A DNA stretch of 64,000 nucleotides, taken from Cordilura impudica (taxonomy: Eukaryota > Arthropoda > Insecta > Diptera > Scathophagidae). Position 1 is the first letter of the stretch, and every line of letters starts with the position of its first letter. Shown in pieces: positions 49,256-60,737 of the stretch. The translations under genes were made by a program, and so were the position numbers. Below the pieces are notes generated by a model. It was not told where the DNA came from and made no database searches. It saw only the letters and a program-made list of their open reading frames with translations. The DNA lies in the NCBI GenBank assembly GCA_963682025.1, contig OY821518.1, forward strand, positions 229,742,348 to 229,806,347, read 5' to 3'.

Positions 49256-49975
49256 AACAAGTAAGAAAATTATAGTCCCTCTAGACCGACTATATGATAC
49301 CCTATACCATGGCTTAGAGACCCTATCTTTTCGGTCTAATTGGATATAGAAAATAAGCATAAACCAAATTTGAGTGGCATTATTATAAATTTATTTGCTG
49401 CAGATATGGAAAAGGTCATATAGGGTGCTATATTTTTTTGGGAACTAGGTCGAAAAATGGACCGATCCTGACCATATTTGGTAAGATTTTTGAAAAAAAT
49501 CTGTGCAATATTGTTGTTTTTTAATAGACTAAAGTGAAGATCGGGAAGTAGCTCTATATGGGGCCTATGACTAAGAATTATCCTATAGGGAATATTTGTG
49601 GACTACTGATTAATGGATATAATAAACACATACAAATCCAATTTGACAGAGAACTATATGATAATGTGGTCTTATGGCAATTTATATTGATTTCATACGG
49701 GTCATTTGTATGGGGACTAGGTCTGAACATGAACCGAATTTAACCAATTTCAATAGTGTTCATCCTATGGCCGATGGAAGCTTATATACAAAATTTCATC
49801 AAAACATATTCATATTTGCGACCTGTAGTTTGATTACAAGATTTACATGGACACACAGACGGACAGACGCACATTGGGTTGAAAAGGGTCAAAAGTCAGG
49901 ATTAATTCAAAAATTGAAATAAGTATTTTGTAATAAATTTTTATACCGGGTAACAGAGTATAAAATGGGTCATCA
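49256..49975 (+). mobile_element. INE-type non-autonomous element in host intron
   Basis: Starts AACAAGTAAGAAAATTATAG, CTAGACCGACTATATGATA, body as in 2131-2938 (inverted there), GACGGACAGACG tract at 49857-49868, then a degenerate tail with TTTATACCGGGTA near 49940. Non-coding. Confidence 0.65.
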
Positions 49976-50575
49976 CTAACTGTCAAAATTATTGTTCTAA
50001 GTTGTTTACATTTCTTGCTATACTCTCTCAAAGTTCAAAAATTTTTTTTAATTTTGCTCGAAGTGGTAAAAAGTGAAAAACGAGATATTTCAAGTTTAAT
50101 TTTTTTTAATTTTTTTTTTTTTTAAATTCTAACTTTTTTCAAATGGATGCATCAACTTCAGGTATTTGACTGTATTATTAAAAAAAAAAATTTTTAAATA
50201 AAAGTTTTAGAAATATTTTTAATAATTTTTTGAAAATTGTCCTAAAAAGAGGGTATTTTTTAATATGAGATTGAGTTTCAACGTAATTCTGGATGAGATC
50301 GGGTAAAATTGTTTACATTGTAGTAAAATATGGGATTTCTACTTGTGTATTCCAAAAAAACATTTACCCAATACTTGCCAACGAATGTAATATTCAAGTT
50401 TTTATTAAAAGTCCCCAGTATAAAATTAAAAAAAAAAATGCTTGAAAACACAACAGAAAAAATCTTTTTTTAGTTTTTGTTTTGTGTTTATTTTCGTAGC
50501 TGTGATTGTTATTGTTGCTATTGTAAATATGTAACCTAGTATTACAATAAATAATTTTAATGATCAGGCACATTA
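49976..50575. other. Intron sequence without recognised features
   Basis: AT-rich with A/T runs; nothing supported. Confidence 0.35.
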
Positions 50576-50815
50576 TAGTGGAGCGAAAAATCGAAGCTCT
50601 GAATTTACAAAATGTTCTCGGGTAAAAAGTTTTAGAACAATATAAAAAAATTGCAGGAAACTAAAAGTGTTAAGACAGATTGCAAATAAAGTTTTCAATT
50701 TAAAAAGATGTCCTTGTCTAAACTCTGATACATAACATTTAAAAAATGAGCAAGATACGACAACGTTTATATATATTCTATATAAAGTTTGGCCAAATGA
50801 TTTTTCAGTCCACTC
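50576..50815. mobile_element. Tc1/mariner-type MITE, 240 bp
   Basis: Ends TAGTGGAGCGAAAAATC and, inverted, GAGTGGACTGAAAAATC, flanked by TA (50574-50575, 50816-50817). The interior is AT-rich without a frame. Confidence 0.55.
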
Positions 50816-50825
50816 TAATGAATGT

Positions 50826-51056
50826 ATGTACCCAAATAAAAAAAAACACTATTCTCGTAAATGCAGTTGGGAGAAGTCAAATGAAGATATATTCAATAGA
50901 TTACTTCTTAGTTCGGATCCTTTAATTACCACTAAAAGCAAAAATTATGCCAAAAAAATTTGTGATGAAGAAGAGATTAATGAAGTTATTGATGATGATA
51001 ATTATGAAGATGCTGATTATATTTATGAAGGTGATGATAATACGGAGGATCCTTGA
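50826..51056 (+). pseudogene. Transib-like transposase C-terminus fragment
   Basis: KKKHYSRKCSWEKSNEDIFN, RLLLSSDPLITTKSKNY followed by an acidic tail. The FNRLLLSSDPLITT block parallels FNMLAASSDPLISS at the C-terminus of the Transib transposase at 15450-17547. No terminal CACAGTG was found around it. It is opposite in strand to the host gene. Confidence 0.5.
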
Positions 51057-51654
51057 TTTTAATTGTATATATATATATATATATTTAAGTTTCTCTTAAA
51101 TAAGAACAATATAAAATAAAAAATAAACAATAACAATAAATGCATACAAAATTTTCAATTATAAATGTAGCAATATAATCAATATTAATTGAATTAATTT
51201 TTTTAAAATTTTTTTTTTAATTTTTCTGAAATGGTTGTTTGTTTTGTGCTTATAATTATTCATCAATAAAAACAATATTATTTTTATAATGTGAATTTTT
51301 GAGTTAAATTTGTGGAATTGTGGAATTTGGAAAATAAAATCGGATTTTAAAATTCAATTTTTATAATATAAATACATATTAAATATTTATTCCTTTTTTA
51401 TTTTTAAAAAACATTTTATTTTTTCTAAAAGCACATTAACTAAGTTCTAACTTGCAATTTTTACTAATTTATCGCTTTTTATTCCAAAGTTACAGCGAAA
51501 ATTGTAAGAAAAGATCATTTTTTCCAAAACACAAAAAAGCTCCTAACGGATTAAAACAAATATTTTTCCACTTTTTTTTTTAATGGTGGTTTTGAAATTA
51601 CGTCTTCCCTGAATTAATCCTCACTTTTCATGCTTCTCAACCCACTGTGAGACG
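51057..51654. other. Intron sequence without recognised features
   Basis: Very AT-rich; a TA run at 51067-51083. Nothing supported. Confidence 0.35.
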
Positions 51655-51760
51655 CACAGACGGACGGACATCGCTAAATCGACTCAGATTTTTGATGGTT
51701 ACAAACAGCAGCACAAAGTCATTATACCCTATACCACTATGTATAATTAAATATAATAAT
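51655..51760 (+). repeat. INE-type repeat, 3' end
   Basis: AGACGGACGGACATCGCTAAATCGACTCAG (51658-51688) then GTTACAAACAGCAGCACAAAG and TACCCTATACCACTATGTA. Only the tail of the family consensus. Confidence 0.6.
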
Positions 51761-51812
51761 TGACATATTTTTCAAAGATAATTGTAATAATGCTAGCGAA
51801 AAAATTTGAGAG

Positions 51813-53225
51813 GAACAAGTAAGAAAACCTAACCCTATTCCATGGATTTAGAGAGATGGTCCAACTAATTGAATATAGAAAATAAGCGTAAACCAAATCT
51901 GAATGGCATTGTTAATAATTTCTTTGCCAGCAGATATGAAACAGTTCATATCGGATGCTTTACTTACGTGGGAAATAGGACAACAAATGGACAGATCCTG
52001 ACCATAGTTGGTAGTCACTTATTTTTTGCAAAAAACATATACTATCCAAATTTGGTAAAAATCTGTGCAATATTTTTTGTTTTTTGATAGGTTTAATTGA
52101 AGTTCGGGAAAAAGCTTTATATGGGGTCTATGACTAAGAATTATCCTGTAGGCTTTATTTTTGAACTACTGATTAATTGGCGTAATAAACACAAACAAAC
52201 CAAATTTGACCAAGATCTATATGATAATTTGGGTCTTATAGCAATTTATGTCTATCTCAATGGGGCCATTTGTATGGCGACAAGGTCTAAACATGCACCG
52301 ATTTTTATCAATTTCAATAGTGTTCACCCTATGGCTGATAAAAAAAAGGCTTATATACCAAAGTTCATCAAAATATATTCATATTCGCGACCTGTAGTTT
52401 GAGTGCAAGGTTTACAGGGACAGACGGACGGTCAAACGGACGGACATCGCTACATGTTTTGTTTTTGGACTTCGGATTAGTGGGATTAATAAACACACAT
52501 ACACAATTTTTATCGAATTATGTGGTAATCTGGATCTTACGATCGTTTAAGTTGGGCATATAGTAGTTATTTGTGTGGGGTCTATGTTTGAACATGCACC
52601 GATTTTCACCAATTTCGATAGCGTTGATCCTATAGTTAATAAAAGCTGATATACTAAATTTCAAATTTTACATGGATACACAAACAGACGGACGAACAGA
52701 AAGACGTCCCAAAATCGACTTAGAAAGTGATTCTCAGTCGATCGGTATAAGAAAAGGGTGGTCTAGACCAATTATTTTTGGTAGTTACATGCATCATATA
52801 GATATAGATAATAAGCATAAACCAAATTTCTTCGGATATGAAAAAGTTCATATCGTTCGAAAATTGCAAAAATATGCGCAAACCAAATTTGAAAAAAATT
52901 TGTGCAATATTTTTGTTTTTTTGACTACTGATAAATGGATAACTACTACTAATAAATGGATAACATATACAAACCCAGTTTGACCGAGATCTATTTAATA
53001 ATTGGGATATTATGGCAATTTTGGTCTAATAGTGGTCACTTGTATGGGGACTAGGTCTGAATATTAACCGATTTTCACCATTTTCAATAGCGTTCATCCT
53101 ATAGTCGATAGTAATTCTGAGTCGATCTGTATAATAAAAGATGGGTCTAGGTCACACATTTTTGGCAGTTACAAAATCAGCATAAATTCATTATACCCTG
53201 ACCGCATAGTGGTATAGGCTATAAA
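51813..53225 (+). mobile_element. Cluster of INE-type repeats
   Basis: At least two overlapping copies: 51813-52475 (starts GGAACAAGTAAGAAAACC, ends GACGGACGGTCAAACGGACG-ACATCGCTACAT) and 52476-53225 (repeating the TGTATGGGG-CTAGGTCTGAA body twice and ending in TACCCTGACCGCATAGTGG, 53195-53213). Their frames at 51869-52983 are repeat-derived and not genes. Confidence 0.6.
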
Positions 53226-53485
53226 GATGTAAGTTATATTCAGTACCTTTTATAATAAATCATTTTGATTATTTGAATATCGGTCGGTTGTTCATGTTTT
53301 CGATAATTCTTAAATGAGTATAATTTTTTCCTGAAACATGTGTTCAAAATCAAATAAAAATGGTGACTGATGTTTTGTTCTACCGTTTTATCCCGATTTT
53401 GACCAAACGTGTATTATTTGAAATGTATTTCTTTTCAGCCGTTTTGCAGATTTACAGATTTTTAAATTTTTTTCCTTTGTTTTGA

Positions 53486-53715
53486 GTAAATTGCATTTAA
53501 AGTTGCTACTAACACATACATAAAATTATACAATGCTATGTGTATGTTTATTAAATTTGTTAATGTATTTGTAATAAAAATGAGTTTGATTTTTGTGCTG
53601 ATTTGTGAATTGGCTATAATTGATTAGCATACTTTTAGGTTCTTTATTTAATGAAAAAATAAAATTTCGTAGAATTTGCGCTCGAATTTCGAGGGCTGGA
53701 ATCTGCTAGTTATTT
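53486..53715 (-). repeat. piggyBac-derived fragment A
   Basis: About 225 bp shared with 55770-55998. The 53600-53715 part, inverted, matches the piggyBac N-terminal coding at 13078-13185 and still reads KEPKSMLINYSQFTNQ. It ends in ACTAGCAG when read on the minus strand, like 13078. Confidence 0.6.
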
Positions 53716-54090
53716 ATAAATGTGTAAGTGAACTTGTTGTCTACTTGGTTTAAGGTAACAGATAAAACATATAAATTACTTTGGCAATAATTTAACTGCA
53801 GTATTATGAACGGTGCATTTGAAATGTAGGTTTGTATTGCAACATAAATCGTACCATCAATGTAATCTGTATTTTCGTTCAAAACAACAAGTCTTGCATA
53901 AAACTTATCTTAATGGTGCATAGCGAACAAAATAAAGATATCTTATCAGAAAACATTTATCGTTAAGCAAATACCTACTACCTACTTAAGCAATAATGAT
54001 AGTTATGTTTGTATATAAAAAAATATTTATAAAAAAAATTCCAAATAAGGTGCCTCATAAAAAAGTAAATAATTTGCAATGTGTTTGTTT
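53716..54090. other. Intron sequence without recognised features
   Basis: No repeat or frame supported. Confidence 0.35.
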
Positions 54091-54096
54091 ACTTAC

Positions 54097-54265
54097 GGGA
54101 GTAGGTGGCGCTGGTGCTCGACGTTTTTTACGAGGTGTTCTTGAGGACAATGTGTTAGTAGAATCACCGTTAACACTCTTCATGCCACTCGTATTGATGT
54201 CTTCATTATCATCTTCATTATCAGTATCAAATGGATTTGTGCTAACCATACTGGATTGTGATGAT
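54097..54265 (-). CDS. Host gene, internal exon with KKRRAPAPP motif
   Basis: 169 bp between a TTTTTATTAG acceptor (54266-54275) and a GTAAGT donor (54096-54091). It begins with one base completing a Gly codon from the previous exon, then SSQSSMVSTNPFDTDNEDDN, SVNGDSTNTLSSRTPRKKRR, APAPPTP, and ends in phase 0 into the exon at 48306. It contains an NPF tripeptide (EH-domain ligand type) and a proline-rich basic motif (SH3 ligand type). Confidence 0.88.
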
Positions 54266-54275
54266 CTAATAAAAA

Positions 54276-55423
54276 TACAAAAAGGTATGAAAACAAACAA
54301 CAACAAAAAAGTGCTATTAACATCATAACTATAATTGATAAAGTCCAAATAAAATTAACATTTTCTGAAAATATTTATTTATGAAAAGATATATGTATAC
54401 ATATTTATATCTTGTCATACACCAATTCCAATACGGATCAAACAATTTGTTTAATGATTAAAAATATCTTATCGAAAAATATTAATTGAGAATTAAAACA
54501 TTTAAAATCCTGTATTTAATATTGTACCCATCTTAGTAACAAAGTCGATCGAGGTTGGCCACCGTAATAAAAAGTAGGAATAGTATATACTTGGGTGGCC
54601 CTTAATAAAAAAAAGTGTTCAAACTGTCGGTCTCACCCCCTAGAAATATGCGAATAACAAAAAAACTGAGAAATACAAAGTTTTGGGCCAATCAAAAAAC
54701 GTTTTGTCGTGGCGCAAAGCGATTGAAAATTTCAAGTGTGTTTATATGCGGAAAATATGACTTTTTTTTTTCAGATTTTACGAAAATTTCGTTCTCTACT
54801 TAAATTTTTCCGACAAGGTGTTATATAATTCAGGATCAGTATTAAATTATCCCTTCAAAAGGCTATAAAACTTCAAAATCGAAAAAAACTCGCCAAGAAA
54901 TAGCAAATGCCCCAGACCACTTTAGTGCCAAAAAAAAACTAGGTCATGAAATTTGATGGCATTTTTTTCAACTTTGAGAAATTGATTAAAGCCATCATTC
55001 TTTTTTGGTCTCTACATTTATAAGTACTCAGATATAAAGTATTGTTTTATTACCACGATGTTGACCTATTGCGCATTGAGACCAAAAATTGAAAATTTTT
55101 TTGATAAAATTCTTAAAACTCCTTTTTCAAGTTTGAAAAAACTTTCTTAAACAAAATTTAAAAAAATTAATCTATCACTTTAAGGTTTTATGAAATACAT
55201 ATTGCAGATTAACTATGTGCATTTTTAAGTAAATCCCTCTGTCAGAATTTTTTTGACAAGGATTTTATTTTTGCGGATTTCGAGAAAAATTGAATTTTTG
55301 TGAAATATTCTGTAAATGTACTCTTTCTAAATAATTTGTATCAAAAATTCATCACTTTTCTACTTTTAAATGTTATATTTTATTTTAATAGCATAGGGTT
55401 TCGGAAAAAAATAATATGACTCC
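54276..55423. other. Intron sequence without recognised features
   Basis: Start of the 3.4-kb intron. The frame at 54615-54803 is not recognised. No repeat assigned. Confidence 0.35.
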
Positions 55424-55998
55424 ATTAACCCTTTTGGAATTGGGGTCACATATGACCCCAAGCTAGTAAAAGACAATTTATTTAAAAAATTCAAATATTT
55501 TGTAAGTTCTGTCCAATTTTTAGATGCGACACTTCAAATATAATAAACAAAATGTGTTTCGTTCCAAAAATATGGGATAAATCCGAGAACGTTAACCCAT
55601 TATTTGCCAAGGCCAGCTTTGGATTTTAAGATATTTTAAAATAAAAATGACCTAAAACGAGTTTTTCTATTAAATTCGTTGATACCACTATTTAGAATTT
55701 AAGAAAAATAATTAGGTTAATTTTTATTTATTTAACCCTTCAGTGCTCCTGAGATCAATATTATCCATTGTAAATTGCATTTGAAGTTGCTACTAACACA
55801 TACATAAAATTATACAATGCTATGTGTGTGTTTATTAAATTTGTTAATGTGTTGGTAATAAAACTGAGTTTGTTTTTTGTGTTGATTTGTGAATTGACTA
55901 TAATTGATTAGCATACTTTTAGGCTCTTTATTTAATGAAAAAATAAAATTTTCTAGAATTTGCGCTCGAATTTCGAGGGCTTGAATCTGCTAGTACTA
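55424..55998 (-). repeat. piggyBac-type termini and derived fragment B
   Basis: TTAACCCTTTTGGAATTGGGG (55424) with a TTGGGGTCA...TGACCCCAA hairpin (55438-55459), further TTAACCC words at 55590 and 55732, then the fragment shared with 53486-53715 (55770-55998). Read on the minus strand, the last piece goes from ACTAGCAGATTC through the piggyBac N-terminal coding (AKSMLINYSQFTNQH-like) to ...CACTGAAGGGTTAA, i.e. an internally deleted piggyBac derivative ending at TTAA. Confidence 0.5.
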
Positions 55999-56049
55999 GC
56001 AAAACTTTGAAGAAGTCAAAAATATACTTAGGTGTTTTTTTTAATTACT

Positions 56050-57307
56050 ACACCTTTTCCAATTGTATATCAGAAAACAGCAATTGAATTTCAGAAAGTA
56101 TCAATTTGGTTCAGAAAACATTAATTGATTTTCAGAAAATATCAATTGTATTTCAGAAATTATCAAATATATTTCTGAAACCATCAAATTTATTTCAGAA
56201 AATTTTAAATGTATTTCAGAAAACATCAAATGTATTTCAGCAATTATCTAATGTATTACAGAAAACATCAAACGTATTTCAGAAAACATAAAATGTATTT
56301 TTGAAATTATCAAATATATTTCAGAAAATATCAACTGTATTTCAGAAAACATCAAATGTATTTCAGAAATTATCAAATGTATATCACAAACCATCAAATG
56401 TATTTCATAAAATTTTAAATGTGTTTCAGAAAACAGCAAATGTATTTCAGCAATTATCTAATGTATTTCAGAAAACATAAAATGTATTTCTGAAATTATC
56501 AAATATATTTCAAAAAACATCAAGTGTATTTCAGAAATTATTAAATTTACTTCAGAAAATATGAATTGAATTTCAGAAAATATCAATTGAGTCTCAGAAA
56601 AATAGTCAGAACGCTATATAAAAATATATTTTTTTAAGTATTACACTGGGTTTGTAATATATCTTGAAAACTACATATCGCCACCTAAAATGCAAAAGGC
56701 CGTAACTAATATTTTTATTTTTTTTTACAGGAGAAGTAAAAAGGATCATAAAAGAAAAACTACTTTAAACTTAATTCCAAATTTTAGAATCAAGCTGAAA
56801 AATAAAGACGGATTTTTTTTATGAAAACAAATTTATGGTAAAATAGTAGTTTTTAAGTAAAAGACCGTAACTACAATACAAAAAGTCAATTTTGAACTTT
56901 TTGTTAGTTGCGGCCTTTTGTATTTTAGGTGACGATATAAACGCATTTTTTTTTCAAAATGATGAAAATCGGTCAAAATTCTATCCTGAATTTTATATTG
57001 TAGCTGATTAACAAATGAAGTCCTCATCTTCTTTCGATTAAAAGGCCACCTTTGATAGTTTATTTTCCAGTGCATAACAAATAACTCCAAATACTGCTAA
57101 ACATTTTCTGCGACTCCAAATCACTAATAGAAACAATAATAACTTTTCGGTATTGTAGGGTAAACTACTTTTTAACTCTGAATTTCAATAGATATTTTCT
57201 GAAATTCAATTGATATTTTCTAAAATACATTTGATAATTTCTGAAATACATTTGATGTTTTCTGAAATATATTTGATACTTTCTGAAAACAATTGGAAAA
57301 GGTGTAG
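56050..57307. mobile_element. Foldback element in host intron
   Basis: Ends CTACACCTTTTCCAATTG (56050) and its inverse (57290-57307). The left arm (to about 56605) is an array of a 20-21-bp unit (CATCAAATGTATTTCAGAAA) with about 25 degenerate copies; the right arm (57185-57307) has about six inverted copies. The unequal arms fit slippage in one arm. The centre holds another inverted-repeat element (56674-56939). Frames such as 56106-56291 and 56248-56439 simply read the array. Confidence 0.7.
56674..56939. mobile_element. MITE nested inside the foldback element
   Basis: Inverted repeats of about 35 bp: ATATCGCCACCTAAAATGCA-AAAGGCCGTAACTAA (56674-56708) and its inverse (56905-56939) with about four mismatches. 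The interior is AT-rich. The target duplication was not established. Confidence 0.6.
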
Positions 57308-57341
57308 ATGTTTACACATCTCCCCTGTGATCGGACTCACA
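57308..57341 (+). repeat. 34-bp segment shared with 15157-15190
   Basis: TGTTTACACATCTCCCCTGT...GGACTCACAT occurs identically near 15157, in the remains of the piggyBac-like element. It begins exactly where the foldback element ends. Confidence 0.6.
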
Positions 57342-57705
57342 TTGATTTTTTTCCCTTTGATTATTCCGTTATGTGATAAAGATCTTTATCTTTATGTGAT
57401 GGGTCTCAATACCTTTTAAACTTCGAATTTACAATTATTGTAGACCAGTTCAGTTTATGTTATTTTTTTTTTTACTTTTACAGGATCTTTTAGAGCTATA
57501 CATGCCAATCTTTTTTTATATCAAATTCAAAGAGAATGACGTCTATAAAACTTATTTTCTTCGCTGATTTTAAATGAAAGTTCCCCTATGGTTTATTAAA
57601 CACACAACACATTATTTAGTACGTGAAATGTGTGAAGAACACAAACAAAAATAGATGAAATGTACAATAATCTCTTGCGGCGATTAGATATTGGGACAAA
57701 CTCAC

Positions 57706-57932
57706 CCCCTGATCATATTATTATCGCTGTCATAATCATATGAGCCTCTACCAACGATAGTATTACGCAATGGTTGAGGTGTTACTGACCCGCCATAAAC
57801 ATACCTTCTTTGTTGTATTACTCCCGTAGAAGTTTGTTGTTTTTGTTGTGAATGTGGTTGATAACGGGGATTTGAGCGCGTTACCTGTATAGTACTGCGA
57901 TAGCCGTCGTTCCGATTTAAACCAATACGATC
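57706..57932 (-). CDS. Host gene, internal exon
   Basis: 227 bp, acceptor CATTTATAG (57933-57941), donor GTGAGT (57705-57700). It reads in phase 0 DRIGLNRNDGYRSTIQVTRS, NPRYQPHSQQKQQTSTGVIQ, QRRYVYGGSVTPQPLRNTIV, GRGSYDYDSDNNMIR and leaves two bases (GG) for the next codon. A TGA immediately downstream of the donor would end a read-through form. Low-complexity, Gln/Asn/Ser-rich. Confidence 0.82.
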
Positions 57933-58038
57933 CTATAAATGAAAGTTGAAACATACATAATATCATTTAATATTAAATTTAATGAATATTCTTTGAAATT
58001 TCTCAGCTGACTGCAGCTGACTAAGAGTTATTACTTAC

Positions 58039-58258
58039 ATTACTTGTTGGCAATGTCTGCAATGAACTTCTGTAGGTGGCGTTACGTTCAAAACTATCAC
58101 TGTTCATGGAGGATGTGTTGTTGCTGCGCAATCGATGGTCGAAAGTATTCCAGCCATTGTCGCCTACAAATTCTCTTCGTAATGTTGGTGGACTTTCTGA
58201 TGTCTTATTAATTCCCAGTGTGGATGATTTCTTTTTCATGCGAAATGATTTGAATGCC
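58039..58258 (-). CDS. Host gene, first exon visible in the window
   Basis: 220 bp, acceptor TATTTTAG (58259-58266), donor GTAAGT (58038-58033). It enters with one base of a split codon, then AFKSFRMKKKSSTLGINKTS, ESPPTLRREFVGDNGWNTFD, HRLRSNNTSSMNSDSFERNA, TYRSSLQTLPTSN, and leaves in phase 0 through a 106-bp intron. The split first codon shows that at least one more exon lies upstream, beyond the window or unrecognised in 58.3-64 kb. Confidence 0.82.
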
Positions 58259-60257
58259 CTAAAATAAAAATTAATACAACAAGATATGTTAGAGCTGTCA
58301 ATTATGTATTAATTTATCAGTTTTATATGCTATAAAAGCAATTGCTAAAAGGTGATAAACGGGGACATAAAAAAATGCTCATAAAAATGGTTATGCAATA
58401 TATTAATAATGTATTTTAATTCTAAAATATTAAACCTTTTATTTAAAACAAGTAAGAGTGTTAAATTCGGCTATACCGAATCTTTGATACCCTCCACCTC
58501 GGTTTGAGTATTGATAATAAATGTAAACAAAATATTGGAAAAATATGCATGCGTTTCCTATATGCATGCGTTTCCGGTTATATGACATAACTTCTCGTTT
58601 AATTTAGTTTTTGCTAATTAAATAGCTCGCCCTAACCTCCATTGCAAAGGTAATGGTTGTATAGTTTCTTTTAACTGGCGAAATATTTTTTCATTGCGGT
58701 CATGTAGGTCGGATGGAGTAACAAATAATAACCAGAAAAAAGCTCTCTCAACTTTTTTATTAAAACATTGCCATATTTGGAAAACATAGAGAAAAAATTT
58801 ATAATAATAGTCAAATTAGGGATGCCAAACGCAAAAAACCAAACGTCCCAAACATTTTAAATAAAATAATTTGTTATCTTTATTTTCTGAAAAACTTCAA
58901 ATTTTTATACAAAAAAAAATTGTGAAAATTTATATATAAAAAATAACATTCTCATCAAATTGCGTTTATTTATGTAACAGTTTTTATGTTCGCAATTCTT
59001 AAATATCATTTAACGTTTTCTAAAATTCACTGAATTTAAATTAATGTTTTCTGTAGTCCGATTCTGTAAATTTAAACGATCCGACAATGGCAAAAGGATT
59101 AAGTGATTCACTAAGTACACACATCTTAACGACAGTCGACAAATCTATTTTTCTATTTATTTAAATTGTAAACGAGTGACATCTCTGTTAAAATAAGCGA
59201 AAAACACAAAGAAGAATAGAAAAAAACAAAATACTTCGTGTTTGACAGGATGATTTTATCTTTATGTTTAATATCTTTATTTTTGTACTAATATTTCTGT
59301 TTATTTATTTGAAAATTAAATAATGAATTGAATATGCTATTTAATATATAAAAAAGTTTTTTAATAGAAGCAAAATATTTTCACTATTTTATGATTTTTA
59401 TTTATGTATGACAACATTTCAACCTAAAAATTTTAGTTTTTATCGATTGAATAAACAACACAAAAATGGTTGTCGTTTAGATAACAACAACAGCTGACTT
59501 TAAAAATAGCGAATATCGTTTAAAAATTTTACTGATAATTTTGCTTTTCTTTTTTTAACGATTCGACTATCGTTAAAAGAAGTTACTGAAAAGCTATTAA
59601 TTTCTCCTGAATGCCAATATTTTTTTTGAAGTAAACATTTTTTAAATGTAAACATATTTGGTGTTTTTTTTTTTTTTTTTTGGAATTTGATGCAATTGAT
59701 GTCTTCTAAATTTAAAATTATTATTTCCGACGTTTTGATATGATTTTCTGAAATTCAATTAATATTTTATAATTTATAATTGGAAATCTTAATTTCAGTT
59801 TTAAGAATTGATATTTTCTTAAATTTGAATGGAAAATTTAAAAAGTGCAATTTTGTATTTTTGTGAATAATAATGCTTTAGTAATTATAAATAATTTTTA
59901 AAAATTAGATGTAATCGCAATCAGATATTTTGTAGGTAAAGCAGAATAATAGTTCTATATAACTATGTAGAACTGTTTTGAAAACAAAAAAACTAATTGC
60001 TGAACTCGGTAACTCTATTTTGTAGAGACAACAAAAAATTAATATGCCAAACTTATGTTCATATTTGTAAAAGAATAATGAAAAAACGTATAAAATAAAA
60101 GACCAGCCCGTGTATGCTCTTAGCATTGTTCTGATTGTTTGAAAATATTGACATTCATGTTAAAATAGAAATAACTATTGCACAGCTAATTAGAACAAAA
60201 ATTGTGGCGCCATCTACTGTGGCATAGTCACGCTGAGCAAAATGAAGTGACGCTCTG
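58259..60257. other. Upstream intron of the host gene, mostly unassigned
   Basis: An INE-type start (AACAAGTAAGAGTGTTAAAT, GCTATACCGAATCTTTGATA, TACCCTCCACCTCGG) at 58448-58500 is truncated. A short duplication of TATGCATGCGTTTCC lies at 58546-58575. The rest is AT-rich with no frame that I can support; no upstream exon was recognised. Confidence 0.4.
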
Positions 60258-60260
60258 TTA

Positions 60261-60737
60261 AGGTGCTATTACACGAAATGTTTTTTACATATGTACTGTC
60301 ACTTTTTTTATCCATATGAAATTCCTCATGTCTGTCAAAATAGTCTTTTACATACGATTCATAATTTTTGCTATCATCGTACATATGAATTTCCGTATGA
60401 CATAACCTCTAAATGTAAACAACAGCTGATCTAATTTGTGAATTTACAAAAATTTATTGTTAAAAAAAAGGTTATATATTTTTTAATTGTTAATTAATAT
60501 TAAACAATTTATTTTTCTTTAAAATTTACTCTGTTTTTCTTTCGCCACAAGAAGTGTTGTATTTCCATATGTTTGTCATGCAAAAATAGAACCTGTTCTA
60601 ATTGAAAAATGTACACGTGACTTTCCTCATGTATTGTACATAAACAATGTTTCATATGTATCACACGATGTGTACAACATTTGTTGTGGGAAAATTTGAC
60701 AGTACATATGTAAAAAACCCATCATGTAATAGCACCT
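60261..60737. mobile_element. Tourist-like MITE, 477 bp
   Basis: Terminal inverted repeats of about 45 bp starting AGGTGCTATTACA and containing TTTTTTACATATGTACTGTC, flanked by TTA (60258-60260, 60738-60740). A TTA duplication with such TIRs suggests the PIF/Harbinger (Tourist) type. Non-coding; internally enriched in CATATG words. Confidence 0.7.

Noticed and set aside
51869..52983. Plus-strand frames in the second large intron
   Set aside because: They follow the INE repeat body, which also occurs at 2131-2938 and 49256-49975 with different frames.
54615..54803. Frame of 62 codons in the host intron
   Set aside because: No motif, no splice context, no repeat relationship.
56106..56439. 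Frames on both strands with FQKTSNVFQ / IHLMFSEI repeats
   Set aside because: Translation of the 21-bp array in the foldback element.
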